A stretch of DNA of 19,941 nt. Source: Lachnospiraceae bacterium UBA1759 (GTDB taxonomy: Bacteria; Bacillota; Clostridia; Lachnospirales; Lachnospiraceae). The translations under genes and the position numbers were made by a program. The DNA is taken from contig DCHF01000028.1 of NCBI GenBank assembly GCA_002315555.1, forward strand, positions 1-19,941. Direction: 5' to 3'. Below are positions 1-8,121 of this stretch, one piece after another. Each line of letters begins with the position of its first letter. Positions within the stretch are counted from its first letter, which is position 1. The notes below the pieces were generated by a model, which worked only from the letters and a program-made list of their open reading frames with translations, was not told where the DNA came from and did not search any database.

Positions 1-1
1 A

Positions 2-394
2 GCATTATGGCAGGGCGCGGTGAAAATCGTCATGCACTTGTACACCAAGATACCGGGCATGAAAAAGGCGATGCCGCCCCGCGAACTGCTGCTCTACGTC
101 TGCGCCAACTGGGATAGCGCAAGAGCTATTCCTGTGATAGAAATGCTCGAATCGATGCAGCCCGGAGTCGTGGCAAAAACGCGGGATTTCCGAGGCTGTG
201 ACGCATTGTGGTACACGCTCTACAATCAGAGCTTGCTGGCGAAAGTTGAAGAATTGAAGCAGAGCATGTGTGCGATTGTGTCAATGCCGGTCAAGCCGAT
301 GCCTCTCGCCGAAACATTAATCCGGTACGGATGCAATCCCAATAGAAAAAGTCTTATGGGGTTTTCCTGCAAAGATGTGTTGCATTGGGTATAG
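2..394 (+). CDS. C-terminal part of an ankyrin-like repeat protein (5' end outside window)
   Basis: The reading frame is open from the first complete codon at the left edge (A-L-W-Q-G-A...) to a TAG at 392-394. The GTG at 20 is therefore probably internal and the gene is cut by the window. Two spaced segments resemble ankyrin repeats: an upstream ALWQGAV, then GCDALWYTLYN followed by LIRYGCNPN and GFSCKDVL near the end. This is the usual G-x-x-A-L-x-x-A / L-L-x-x-G-A-x-x-N layout, with the turn residues partly changed. Ankyrin repeats bind other proteins; no catalytic domain is visible in the part seen. The gene converges on the giant minus-strand gene. Only the domain type is inferred, from pattern reading alone; the protein could also belong to a short unnamed repeat family. 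Confidence 0.6.
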   Translation, partial: ALWQGAVKIVMHLYTKIPGMKKAMPPRELLLYVCANWDSARAIPVIEMLESMQPGVVAKTRDFRGCDALWYTLYNQSLLAKVEELKQSMCAIVSMPVKPMPLAETLIRYGCNPNRKSLMGFSCKDVLHWV

Positions 395-573
395 TCAGAG
401 GTAGTGTCCGAGATTTTGCGCACATTTGATTCCGATAGATTACAGAACCACGTGTGCAGAAGCGGAGCATTACATCATGCCGCTTCCGGTGATCAGATGT
501 CCTTTATTGAGGGAGTTTGTTTCACTCATGCAACGACATGATGAATCAAAACTCCCTGAAATAAAGAAACTGT
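395..573. other. Convergent intergenic stretch with alternative hairpins, no convincing gene
   Basis: A short open frame begins near 426 and runs into the 3' end of the giant gene, but its sequence has no recognisable motif, no clear ribosome-binding site and overlaps a terminator, so it is not called. What the stretch does show is two further inverted repeats: 510-518 (AGGGAGTTT) with 549-557 (AAACTCCCT), and 554-561 (CCCTGAAA) with 575-582 (TTTCAGGG). The second competes with the terminator stem. Confidence 0.4.
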
Positions 574-607
574 CTTTCAGGGTCTCCTTTGCGGGAGACC
601 CTGAAAG
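574..607 (-). terminator. Strong hairpin terminator of the giant gene
   Basis: A perfect 14-bp inverted repeat (574-587 CTTTCAGGGTCTCC against 594-607) with a 6-nt loop lies 15 nt past the TGA of the minus-strand gene ending at 623. On the minus strand the stem is followed by a T-rich run (ACAGTTTCTTTAT), as in an intrinsic terminator. On the plus strand the following bases are less T-rich, so any termination of the ankyrin-like gene there would be weaker. The upstream arm can also pair with 554-561, see findings. Confidence 0.75.
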
Positions 608-622
608 TGGTTCGTTTGCCGA

Positions 623-3600
623 TCAGGCAAGTGTTGCGTATGTCAACGCAATGTTCTTCTTGTCTGGCGAGAGCTCAGCTGTCACTTCGTAACCCTTGCC
701 GATAAACTTACCGGATTCGGCGCTGCTGGCTTCGAAGGTAAGTCCGACACCGTTGTTCTTGACATACAGATTGGTATCCGCCAAGACTTTGGAGATGTCA
801 TCGATCTGGACGTCTTCCTGCAGTACGAAGGTTTCAAGCGCCTGATCCATCCAGTCAAGGTAGAGATCTGTATCAAGAGCAACAAGGGTATCATCCTTGA
901 ATTTGAGAATTCCGGCTTCCGCAACTTTAATCTTGTCGATTGAGGAGATAGAACCGGCATTGACGAAGGTCAAGCTACCGCCTGCATTAATCGTATTGGC
1001 GGTCAGGGTCTTGCCACTTGTGAACTCAACAGTACCATCGCCGCTGAAGTTCAGATCACCGATATTCGTGTACTTGATATCAGTGCTGGAGGCTTTCGCT
1101 TCGAAGGCTTTTCCGTTCCAACCATACGCTGTGACGATGTTTCCGCCAGCTGCAAGACCGGTGAGGGTCAGGTTGCTGTTCAGAATCAGTTTGCCGCCAT
1201 TGGCCAAGGTCGCGTTACCGGTGATGGTAAGTTCTTGGTCAATCGTAAGCTTCACGTTTTCATCTTTGCCGTTGATGACGTCGAATTTGTCTTTATTGGC
1301 AACAAATTCGATGGATTCAACAGCCGTCTTATCAGCGTTGAAGTTGAATTTGAGTTCGCCGAATGCAGTGGTCTCATCAGCCATAACCGTGTAGGATTCG
1401 CTTGTCCAAGCCGGATTGCTGGGATCATTGCCGTAGGTTGCGACGTATTCGGCAGAGGCGGCATTGACCGTATTGGCAATACTTCTGCTTGTGACGCCGG
1501 CAGCAGTGTTGATTTTCTGTGCGTCAATAACCAGATTACCGGAGAACTCAATTCCTTCGGTTGTCAGAGAACCGTTGACGCTCAGACTGTCATAATTCTC
1601 ATCCGCATAACCTTTGACACCGACGACGTTGGACTCGGACGTTCCGAAGATAACCTTGGTAATTTTTCTGTTGCCTGCGACATTGAGGACGTCAGCGCCT
1701 TTGCCCATGTCAACAGTACCGGTGATGTCGGCCTCAACGTTCAGGATATCCTTGTAGATCGCACCGACCTCGGTAGCGGCAGGCGTTCCGGCAGGACCGT
1801 ACTCGCCAATCGATTCAGGATCCTGAGCAGTAGAAGCAACGCTCGTTTTCCCGGCAATCGGAAGATCCGCACCGTAAAAATCGCCATTAAAGCCTTTTCC
1901 GGTCACTTTCAGGTTGACGAACTTGACACTGGTGACCTCCGCAGATACGCTGCCGGCGTTGGTCAGTGTATCTTCCGCAGGCTCTTCAGCGCCGTATGCG
2001 GCGTTTTCGGTAATCGCGGAGAAATCAAATCCCGCGAAGGAAGAAGTCTTGAAACCGGTAATGGTGTAGAACTCGTCATGGATGGACTCGGTGACCGGGG
2101 TGATGGTAACGGTATCTGCGCCCTTGGATCCGGCAACGGTACCGAATTCAACCGCCTGCAGACCATCGCCGAGGAGGATTGTGGTGGTATCAGCATTGCT
2201 GAAGTCAATTGCCCCGGTAGAGCCTTTTTTGACTGTCACGGTCTTGGAACCGGTACCGGATGTGAGAGCGCCAACTGTTGCAGCAGTGAAATCGTCGGTT
2301 CCCTCGCCCAGATTGACAGAAGCCGCATTGCCGGAAATCACGATCGTGTTGTTATCGGTGATTTCCGAGACCCACCGACTGGCGGCCTCCGTGACAATGC
2401 CATTGGCATCACCTTCGAGGTACAGATTGTCACCAAGCGTGATATTGCCGGTAAGGTTACCCGTAAGGTTCTTGTTGCTGGTCATGAGGGAGAAGTCGCC
2501 GTTGATTGCGGCAGCATCGCCATCGTCATTCACAACAGCCAGATTGCCATTCAGGTACAGAGAGGTCTCAATGGTCAGGGTGCCATTGATTTCAGCTTCA
2601 TTGACAGTGATAGTCTTGCCCGCAACGTCACCTTTGATTTCCGTGTCAATAAGCTTCAAGCTGTTGGCCGAAACATTGGCTTCAATATCACCGGTCAGGG
2701 TCAGCATATTCGTATGGACAATGGTATCGGTGACAACCATTTTCGTATCCGTAACGCTGATCTGCAGATTGCCTTCGGACTTGATTTCGGCAAACTTGAC
2801 TTCATTGAGGCCATTACCGTTGACATTGATCTTGTTAAGACCGGCCTGGATGTACGGTTCATGGGCGTATTCATTCTCATCAAGAGCCTTGCCCATATCG
2901 ATGATACCGAGTTCGGCATTGCCAACCAGATCATTGACATTCAATATCTTGCTGGTGATGTCAGTAGCGGTGATCTTGGAATCAAAGATGGAATCCGCTT
3001 CATTGGTAAACTCAACCGTAAGCTCGTTTTCGAATGTCGTATTGCCGCCGACGATGGCCTTCTTGTTGACCAGTGTGGCTGTGTTTTCAGAACCCGTGAA
3101 CTTGAGATCCCCGTCGATCTTGACATCTGCGATGACCCCTTTGATGTCATTGGTCACACCGAAGACAGCGTTTGTGATATCGGCAGCACCAGTGACATTC
3201 GTGTTTTCGCCGATGGTCAGCTTCGTGGCCTTGATATCGCTCAAGGTCAGGGTCGCGAGCGAATCCGCAGCCTGGAGAACCAGTTCGTTTGCCGCATTGA
3301 CCTGGCCGTTGATGGAATCCTTCGTCCCGGAAGCAGCTTCCAGTACAACCGAGTTATTTTTCAGTTCGACCGACTGGCTGGCTTTAACCGCCGCATTGTA
3401 GACCGGAATTTTGTCCGCAGACACACGACCGAGGGTGATCTCGTCTCTGGTATCCGTGATCGTTTTGGTGACAGTCAGGTTGCCGAAGACCTTGTCGAGG
3501 TTGTTGTTGCCGATATCTTCCACCGTGGCGGAGCCGTCCTCCACAAAGATACCTTCATAGTCGGAGACCACTCCCTTGATCTCTGCTTTATTCGCCAGAT

Positions 3601-6600
3601 TCAGCTGGTGGCTCATGCAATTAACGTTTCCTGTAAGAATGGCGCCGATGCAGGCATTGTTTTCCAGGATGACGTTGCCGCTGACCGTACCGTTCAATTT
3701 GGCATTGGACTGCAGGATAATGTTGTGGGTACCGATATCTTCGACGTCTTCGACCATGGCAATGGTTCCGCCGAGGACGGCATTGGCGTCAACGTTGATT
3801 TTGGCATCAACGGCCGCATTGAGTTCAGCGGAGCAGCCTTCATTGACGTGTACGCTGTCTGCAAGTATATCCTTCGCCGTGAGGGAGATATTGTTGTGGA
3901 GTTCAATGTCTTCTCCACGTGCAACAATCTTGTTGGCTTCAATGGCGGCAGTGCATTCAGACGCCGTCGTGGCCGTATCGCCGAAACGGGTGGCTCTAAT
4001 GGTATCAACCTTCAGGGTTCCGGCCTTTTTACCGGAAACGATCTCATCGACATCCATAAAACCGGAAACCGTGCAGGAATCTTCGATGACGACCTTTTGG
4101 GCCAGCGTATTGACCGTACCGATATTCCCGTTGACAACGGCATCATCAAGGGTCAGTTCCATTTCACTGTTGACGATGTTGCTGTTGATGGTGGACTGTT
4201 CAACGCGGATTTTCCTGGAAGTAAGTTTGGCAGTAATCGTAGAATTGCTGACCAGAATGCCGGCGTCAGCAGCAGCCTTGAGTTCAATTTCAGCACCGTC
4301 GCCTTCCTTGGCCATGGTGACGCCGTTCATCGTAACGGAATCCGCTTCGACGTTGCCGTTGAATGTAGAGCCGATGGCCGTGATTTCTTTCTCGGCCTTA
4401 ACATTGCCTTTGAAGGTGGAGTTCAAATCGGCGATATTTTGGGCGGTAACGGTATCATTGAACGTGGCGCCTTCGGTTATGAGAGCGGGCTGACCATCGG
4501 GAGCCGTTCCGATGACCGAAATGTTGCCGCTGATGGTACCGCCTTTGACGCCGAAAGTACCGATCAGTTTGGCGGAGACGGATTGGCTTTCGCCCGTAGT
4601 TTTGTATTCCTTCTCAAGCGTGACGGTGACGCCGTCGGCAAGTTCGAGAACCGTGTCGGTCAGCTCGTATTTGGTGTTGTGGAGGAAATTTTCCGTAAGG
4701 TCTGCATCCTTCGAGAACTTCAGTACGGAGTCTGTGGCAATAACATCGAGATTGCTCTGTTCGATGGAGTCGGCAAGCTTGTCAACGTTGCCGTTGAAGG
4801 CAATGAATTTATCGTTGACGGTACAGCCAAAATGGAGAGTTCCAACATCGAGCTTCGCTCCCTTGAAATCAAAGTCGCCATTGCCGTAGACATTCAGGGT
4901 GTCGATCTTGATCGTCTGATCGATGGTGACGTCGGCACTGGCATCGGCATACAGTTCGGCGACTTTGCCAAGTTTTGCATCAGCGCCGATTGTGAGTTCA
5001 GCACCGGCGTACACAGAAAGTTCAGAGAGATCGGTAAGAACGTATTGGGAATTACCTTTTTCGATTAACGCGCCGTTGAAGGTGTTCTTTCCGGCAACAG
5101 CGGAAACCTTCTCGGCACCGAAGATAATCGTGGTGTTATCGATGACGGCATTGTTGAGAACGATTTCTTTCGCGGTGATGTTGGAACCGGTGACCGTGCC
5201 GGATACAACGACTTTGCCGGACGTATAGATGACGGCATCCGTCAGATTGGTGACATAGATGTCTTCTTCAACGCGCACAACGTCGTCCGTACCGATGATT
5301 CCGCTGGAATTGTCGCAGCGAAGGATGAAGTCCGAACCTTCAAACACGGAGTTGTTGCCAAGTTGCAGATCCAAGCCCCTCAGGGTTTTCTTATCACAAT
5401 CGGAAATTGTGACTTTGACACCGTCGGCGATGACGAGTTTGCAGCCGGATCTGATGTCGGCGATGGAATCCATCTTGAGGGTGGTATCGCCGGAGAAGAA
5501 AATCGTGCTGTCTTCCGTAGACCCATGGAAGTTGAGCTTCGAGATATTGCCGTTGATTTCCAGCAGGGAGGCTTTCGCAGCAGAAAGGTTGATGGCCTTG
5601 GCCGAGCCAAAACCGGCGGCATCCGCAAAAACGACCTTGGCGTATTCACCGCCCATAATGATGTCGCTGACGCCATCGTTTGAATCAACGAACAGAGTGT
5701 TTTCACCGCTGTTGACGATGAACTGCTGTGCGGTCTGCGTGGACAGCGTGTCCGCAGCCAGTTTGCCCTTCAGTTCAAAGGTGTTCTTACTGTCGCCATC
5801 AATCTGGATGTTGTCGGCATTGAGGCAGCCGTTGATGACGATTGTATTCGTGCCGGCGCCGAGTTTCAGGCTGTTCAAATACCCGTTGATGTTGATGGTA
5901 TCGCTGCCTTTGCCCAGATCAATGCAACCAGCGACGGAACTGCCTTCTTTCAGAACAACGGTATCGTCACCGTCGTTCATCGTAACGAAGCCAGAGACAA
6001 TTGCGCCGGCCTTGACAATCAGCGTATCATTCCCGGTGCAGAGATCGACATTTCCTTTGAACGTCACGCCCTCTGCGATTATCACGGACTCATTCATATT
6101 GGTGGCAGTAATCTTTTCCGAAAACGCCGAGTCTTCCGTGAAGGTGAGGGTCTCGGGGTAGGTCAGGGTTACAGTGCCGCCCATCTTTGTCTTTTTGTTG
6201 TAGGGCGTGTAGGAAATGTCATAGAAACCGGAGAACACCTTATCTCCTTCAGCGTTGAGAACTGTAATCACGCCGGTATCAAAAGAGGAATCTTTTGTGA
6301 AACAGGTGCTGCTGATAAGGGACAGGCTCTTTCCGAGGATATTGGAGTCAATCGTATCCAGCTTGACAGTCACGTTGTTGATCTGAATGTTCTTGTTCCA
6401 TGTAAGCATGGCGGAGCCGGAACTGTTCTTCACCGTGTCATCGTTGACGATGAACTGGTACGAGGTCGTCCGCATGGACTTGTCCTGCCCCTGCTTGAAA
6501 TTGAGGAAGGAGCTTCCTTCAATGACCAGATTGTCGAAATTCTTGAGTTTGCCGTTGAAATCGCCGCTGACATCGGAGAACAATAGGGTGGATTTGCCGG

Positions 6601-7474
6601 TCAGAGAAGCTTTGCCGCCGCGTCCGCGTCCAATGATGGTTCCCCTGTATGAACTTACGTTCTTCGTTGCGGTGAACCGAACATTCGCATCCCCCGTCAC
6701 CGTGCCGTTGTCGCTGCCGACATAGATGTTGCCGACATTCTTGGCTTTTTCGGAATCAATGATGATTTCCACATTCCCGTAGACATCGCCCTGGTAACCG
6801 CCGCCGTAGACAGTGCTGACTTTGGTATCGGAGAGGGTGATCAAAACATTGCCATTGACGTCACTCTGATAGCCGCCGCCGTAAACATTGCCGGCCTTGG
6901 ATCCGTTGAGTGTAATGACAACGTTTCCGTCACTGTCGCCGCTCTTGTATCCGCCGCCATAAATGTTTCCGGCATTGACATTGGAAAGCGTAATGGCAAC
7001 ATCCCCCTTCATAGAGGAACCGGTGCCCGCACCGCCGCCGTAGATCTTGCTGACTTTGGTATTGGCAAGTGTGATCGAAACATCGCCGACCGCCGTAATG
7101 GAGTTGGTGCTGACTTTGGTATTGACGCTGATGGTGTTTTCTTTGGCGGACATGACCGCTCCGCCGTAAATGGTGTTGAATTCAACGTTCTGCACATTCA
7201 GACTGTGCGAGTAAACCGTGGTGTTTTCACCTGATTTAAAATACCCAAGCCCGTTTGTATAATATTTTACATAGGCATTTTTTGACCCGGAATTCTGGGT
7301 GATGAAGATGGGCTTTGAGGCCTGCTCAAGCGCTGCGGCGCTTCCCTCAAAGATCAGCGAAGAAAATTTCTCCGTCACAAAAAATTCGGTTTCGTCTTCC
7401 GCGTACTTTGACCACGCATAAAGATTTTTCGGGTCAAGGGACTTCACAAGACTTTTGTCGATGATCGTTGCCAT
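623..7474 (-). CDS. Giant beta-repeat exoprotein with IYGGG repeats and RTX-like segments
   Basis: The product is 2283 residues. I chose the start at MATIIDKSL because AGGA lies 8 nt upstream; a more upstream ATG at 7504 would add ten basic residues and lacks a site. There is no N-terminal signal peptide or membrane segment. Residues about 100-255 hold repeated (N/K/T)-(I/V)-Y-G-G-G units every 25-28 residues. Residues about 478-550 hold RTX-like units (GNDTLIV, GDDTVVL, GSDTINI). Similar G-x-x-D segments recur near residues 1725 and 1925 (EGTDDF, GKGADVL). Most of the remainder alternates short beta strands with G/N/D turns and is rich in T, S, N, D and V, with few cysteines, as expected of a beta-solenoid. 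The C-terminus ends in a hydrophobic tail (IALTYATLA). Known RTX proteins lack an N-terminal signal and leave by type I secretion; that route is inference here, and no exporter gene is in the window. A surface or secreted adhesin-like role is likely, but substrate and partner are unknown. Confidence 0.85.
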   Translation of the reverse strand: MATIIDKSLVKSLDPKNLYAWSKYAEDETEFFVTEKFSSLIFEGSAAALEQASKPIFITQNSGSKNAYVKYYTNGLGYFKSGENTTVYSHSLNVQNVEFNTIYGGAVMSAKENTISVNTKVSTNSITAVGDVSITLANTKVSKIYGGGAGTGSSMKGDVAITLSNVNAGNIYGGGYKSGDSDGNVVITLNGSKAGNVYGGGYQSDVNGNVLITLSDTKVSTVYGGGYQGDVYGNVEIIIDSEKAKNVGNIYVGSDNGTVTGDANVRFTATKNVSSYRGTIIGRGRGGKASLTGKSTLLFSDVSGDFNGKLKNFDNLVIEGSSFLNFKQGQDKSMRTTSYQFIVNDDTVKNSSGSAMLTWNKNIQINNVTVKLDTIDSNILGKSLSLISSTCFTKDSSFDTGVITVLNAEGDKVFSGFYDISYTPYNKKTKMGGTVTLTYPETLTFTEDSAFSEKITATNMNESVIIAEGVTFKGNVDLCTGNDTLIVKAGAIVSGFVTMNDGDDTVVLKEGSSVAGCIDLGKGSDTININGYLNSLKLGAGTNTIVINGCLNADNIQIDGDSKNTFELKGKLAADTLSTQTAQQFIVNSGENTLFVDSNDGVSDIIMGGEYAKVVFADAAGFGSAKAINLSAAKASLLEINGNISKLNFHGSTEDSTIFFSGDTTLKMDSIADIRSGCKLVIADGVKVTISDCDKKTLRGLDLQLGNNSVFEGSDFILRCDNSSGIIGTDDVVRVEEDIYVTNLTDAVIYTSGKVVVSGTVTGSNITAKEIVLNNAVIDNTTIIFGAEKVSAVAGKNTFNGALIEKGNSQYVLTDLSELSVYAGAELTIGADAKLGKVAELYADASADVTIDQTIKIDTLNVYGNGDFDFKGAKLDVGTLHFGCTVNDKFIAFNGNVDKLADSIEQSNLDVIATDSVLKFSKDADLTENFLHNTKYELTDTVLELADGVTVTLEKEYKTTGESQSVSAKLIGTFGVKGGTISGNISVIGTAPDGQPALITEGATFNDTVTAQNIADLNSTFKGNVKAEKEITAIGSTFNGNVEADSVTMNGVTMAKEGDGAEIELKAAADAGILVSNSTITAKLTSRKIRVEQSTINSNIVNSEMELTLDDAVVNGNIGTVNTLAQKVVIEDSCTVSGFMDVDEIVSGKKAGTLKVDTIRATRFGDTATTASECTAAIEANKIVARGEDIELHNNISLTAKDILADSVHVNEGCSAELNAAVDAKINVDANAVLGGTIAMVEDVEDIGTHNIILQSNAKLNGTVSGNVILENNACIGAILTGNVNCMSHQLNLANKAEIKGVVSDYEGIFVEDGSATVEDIGNNNLDKVFGNLTVTKTITDTRDEITLGRVSADKIPVYNAAVKASQSVELKNNSVVLEAASGTKDSINGQVNAANELVLQAADSLATLTLSDIKATKLTIGENTNVTGAADITNAVFGVTNDIKGVIADVKIDGDLKFTGSENTATLVNKKAIVGGNTTFENELTVEFTNEADSIFDSKITATDITSKILNVNDLVGNAELGIIDMGKALDENEYAHEPYIQAGLNKINVNGNGLNEVKFAEIKSEGNLQISVTDTKMVVTDTIVHTNMLTLTGDIEANVSANSLKLIDTEIKGDVAGKTITVNEAEINGTLTIETSLYLNGNLAVVNDDGDAAAINGDFSLMTSNKNLTGNLTGNITLGDNLYLEGDANGIVTEAASRWVSEITDNNTIVISGNAASVNLGEGTDDFTAATVGALTSGTGSKTVTVKKGSTGAIDFSNADTTTILLGDGLQAVEFGTVAGSKGADTVTITPVTESIHDEFYTITGFKTSSFAGFDFSAITENAAYGAEEPAEDTLTNAGSVSAEVTSVKFVNLKVTGKGFNGDFYGADLPIAGKTSVASTAQDPESIGEYGPAGTPAATEVGAIYKDILNVEADITGTVDMGKGADVLNVAGNRKITKVIFGTSESNVVGVKGYADENYDSLSVNGSLTTEGIEFSGNLVIDAQKINTAAGVTSRSIANTVNAASAEYVATYGNDPSNPAWTSESYTVMADETTAFGELKFNFNADKTAVESIEFVANKDKFDVINGKDENVKLTIDQELTITGNATLANGGKLILNSNLTLTGLAAGGNIVTAYGWNGKAFEAKASSTDIKYTNIGDLNFSGDGTVEFTSGKTLTANTINAGGSLTFVNAGSISSIDKIKVAEAGILKFKDDTLVALDTDLYLDWMDQALETFVLQEDVQIDDISKVLADTNLYVKNNGVGLTFEASSAESGKFIGKGYEVTAELSPDKKNIALTYATLA
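5825..6043 (-). repeat. RTX-like segment of the giant protein
   Basis: Residues about 478-550 contain four units 18-21 residues apart: TGNDTLIV, DGDDTVVL, KGSDTINI and AGTNTIVI. Each matches the G-x-D-x-hydrophobic core of haemolysin-type calcium-binding repeats, but the units are not spaced as strict nonapeptides, so calcium binding is plausible rather than shown. Confidence 0.5.
6709..7174 (-). repeat. IYGGG tandem repeat block in the giant protein
   Basis: Five to six units of about 26 residues are seen at residues 101-255: TIYGGA, KIYGGG, NIYGGG, NVYGGG, TVYGGG, NIYVGS. Between them lies a D/N-G-(N/D)-V-x-I-T-L strand. At DNA level the plus strand repeats GCCGCCGTA at each unit, so the block could expand or contract by recombination. 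The family function is unknown to me. Confidence 0.8.
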
Positions 7475-7561
7475 AATTCTTTTCCTTTTGGTTTTGGGGA
7501 ACATCTGTACAATACCTTGTGACAGAAATTCCCGTTTGCTGTTTAAAAATCTCCGTGAGAT

Positions 7562-7616
7562 TTCACTACTGTCCGGTAAAAATTACTGTAGTTCACTACT
7601 GTCCGGTAAAAATTAC
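7562..7616. repeat. Two 25-bp direct repeats with 30-bp period upstream of the giant gene
   Basis: The copies at 7562-7586 and 7592-7616 are identical over 25 bp; each contains ACTACTGTCCGGTAAAAATT. The second copy runs into a perfect dyad (CCGGTAA-AAA-TTACCGG, 7603-7619), and the first is flanked by another dyad (AAATCTC-CGT-GAGATTT, 7547-7563). They lie about 90-140 bp upstream of the giant gene's start codon. They could be paired protein-binding sites controlling that gene, or duplicated ends of an insertion sequence. The sequence alone does not decide. Confidence 0.75.
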
Positions 7617-7759
7617 CGGGATTGATTGTTAAAGTCGGATTCTGCGCTATATTAAAGGTGTCAGAAGTCTTTAATTTGAGCGTAGAAGGCCCGACAGTGT
7701 GTTACTATAGCACATTTCAACAGCTTTTCAAATTTCTTTTCCGATATTTTTTGAGAAAT

Positions 7760-7887
7760 CTGTCCAAGCTTGGTGATAAGCGCATTTATTTCGGAACTTG
7801 CAATTCAGCAAAACAAGGGTATAGTAAGAACAGGGCGTTTACACCGATCTTTTAGAAAAAACTGTCCAAGCTTGGGGATAAGCGCAT
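7760..7887. repeat. Two 26-bp near-identical repeats, probable mobile-element debris
   Basis: The copies at 7760-7785 and 7862-7887 differ at one of 26 positions and are 102 bp apart. Each carries the palindrome CCAAGCTTGG followed by GATAAGCGCAT. They sit in about 500 bp without a convincing gene. A short degenerate frame here (reading ...TFQQLFKFLFRYFL... on the + strand near 7715-7760) resembles, from memory, the N-terminus of IS4-type transposases of the DUF4372 group. It has no methionine start and no later transposase motifs. I read the stretch as decayed insertion-sequence remains, with low certainty. Confidence 0.45.
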
Positions 7888-7998
7888 ACGGCAGCAGCCA
7901 CAGACCATCTGTAAAACAGGAAAATCTGTCAAAAAATCTCCTGTCCAACGAAAAAGATTGAATTTTCATTCGTATATATTGATGAGAGGAGAAAAATT

Positions 7999-8067
7999 TC
8001 AGGGCATAAGCCGTAAGAAAGATCGATTGGATGTCATCGGCATCCGGTTTGGCAGGTAATGCCCTGA
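7999..8067 (+). promoter_or_regulatory. Structured leader upstream of the 209-residue gene
   Basis: CAGGGCAT (8000-8007) pairs with ATGCCCTG (8059-8066). Inside the loop, GGATG (8029-8033) pairs with CATCC (8041-8045), and GCCG (8010-8013) can instead pair with CGGC (8038-8041). The structure ends about 55 bp before the ATG at 8122. It does not match any riboswitch class I know by eye. A protein-binding dyad or a simple leader fold are equally possible. No convincing -35/-10 pair was found in front of it. Confidence 0.3.
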
Positions 8068-8121
8068 TTTATCTGTCCTGAACTTTTGAAAGAAGATGCA
8101 AAGCTGACAAAAGGAAACACC

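Noticed and set aside
426..692. 88-residue frame on + strand between the ankyrin-like gene and the giant gene
   Set aside because: Overlaps the terminator and the end of the giant gene, starts with no clear site and shows no motif.
1235..5068. Very long open frame (1277 codons) on the + strand, opposite the giant gene
   Set aside because: It is antisense to a gene with clear repeats and a good start. Its translation has no domains, and such openness is expected where the sense strand rarely uses codons that read as stops in the antisense frame.
7622..7855. 77-residue frame on + strand in the repeat-rich region
   Set aside because: Begins with TTG, lacks a ribosome-binding site, and is better explained as decayed transposase sequence; kept only as supporting evidence for the mobile-element reading.
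7562..7887. Possible CRISPR array from the repeated segments
   Set aside because: There are only two copies of each of two different repeats, spacers are 5 and 76 bp, and no cas gene is present.
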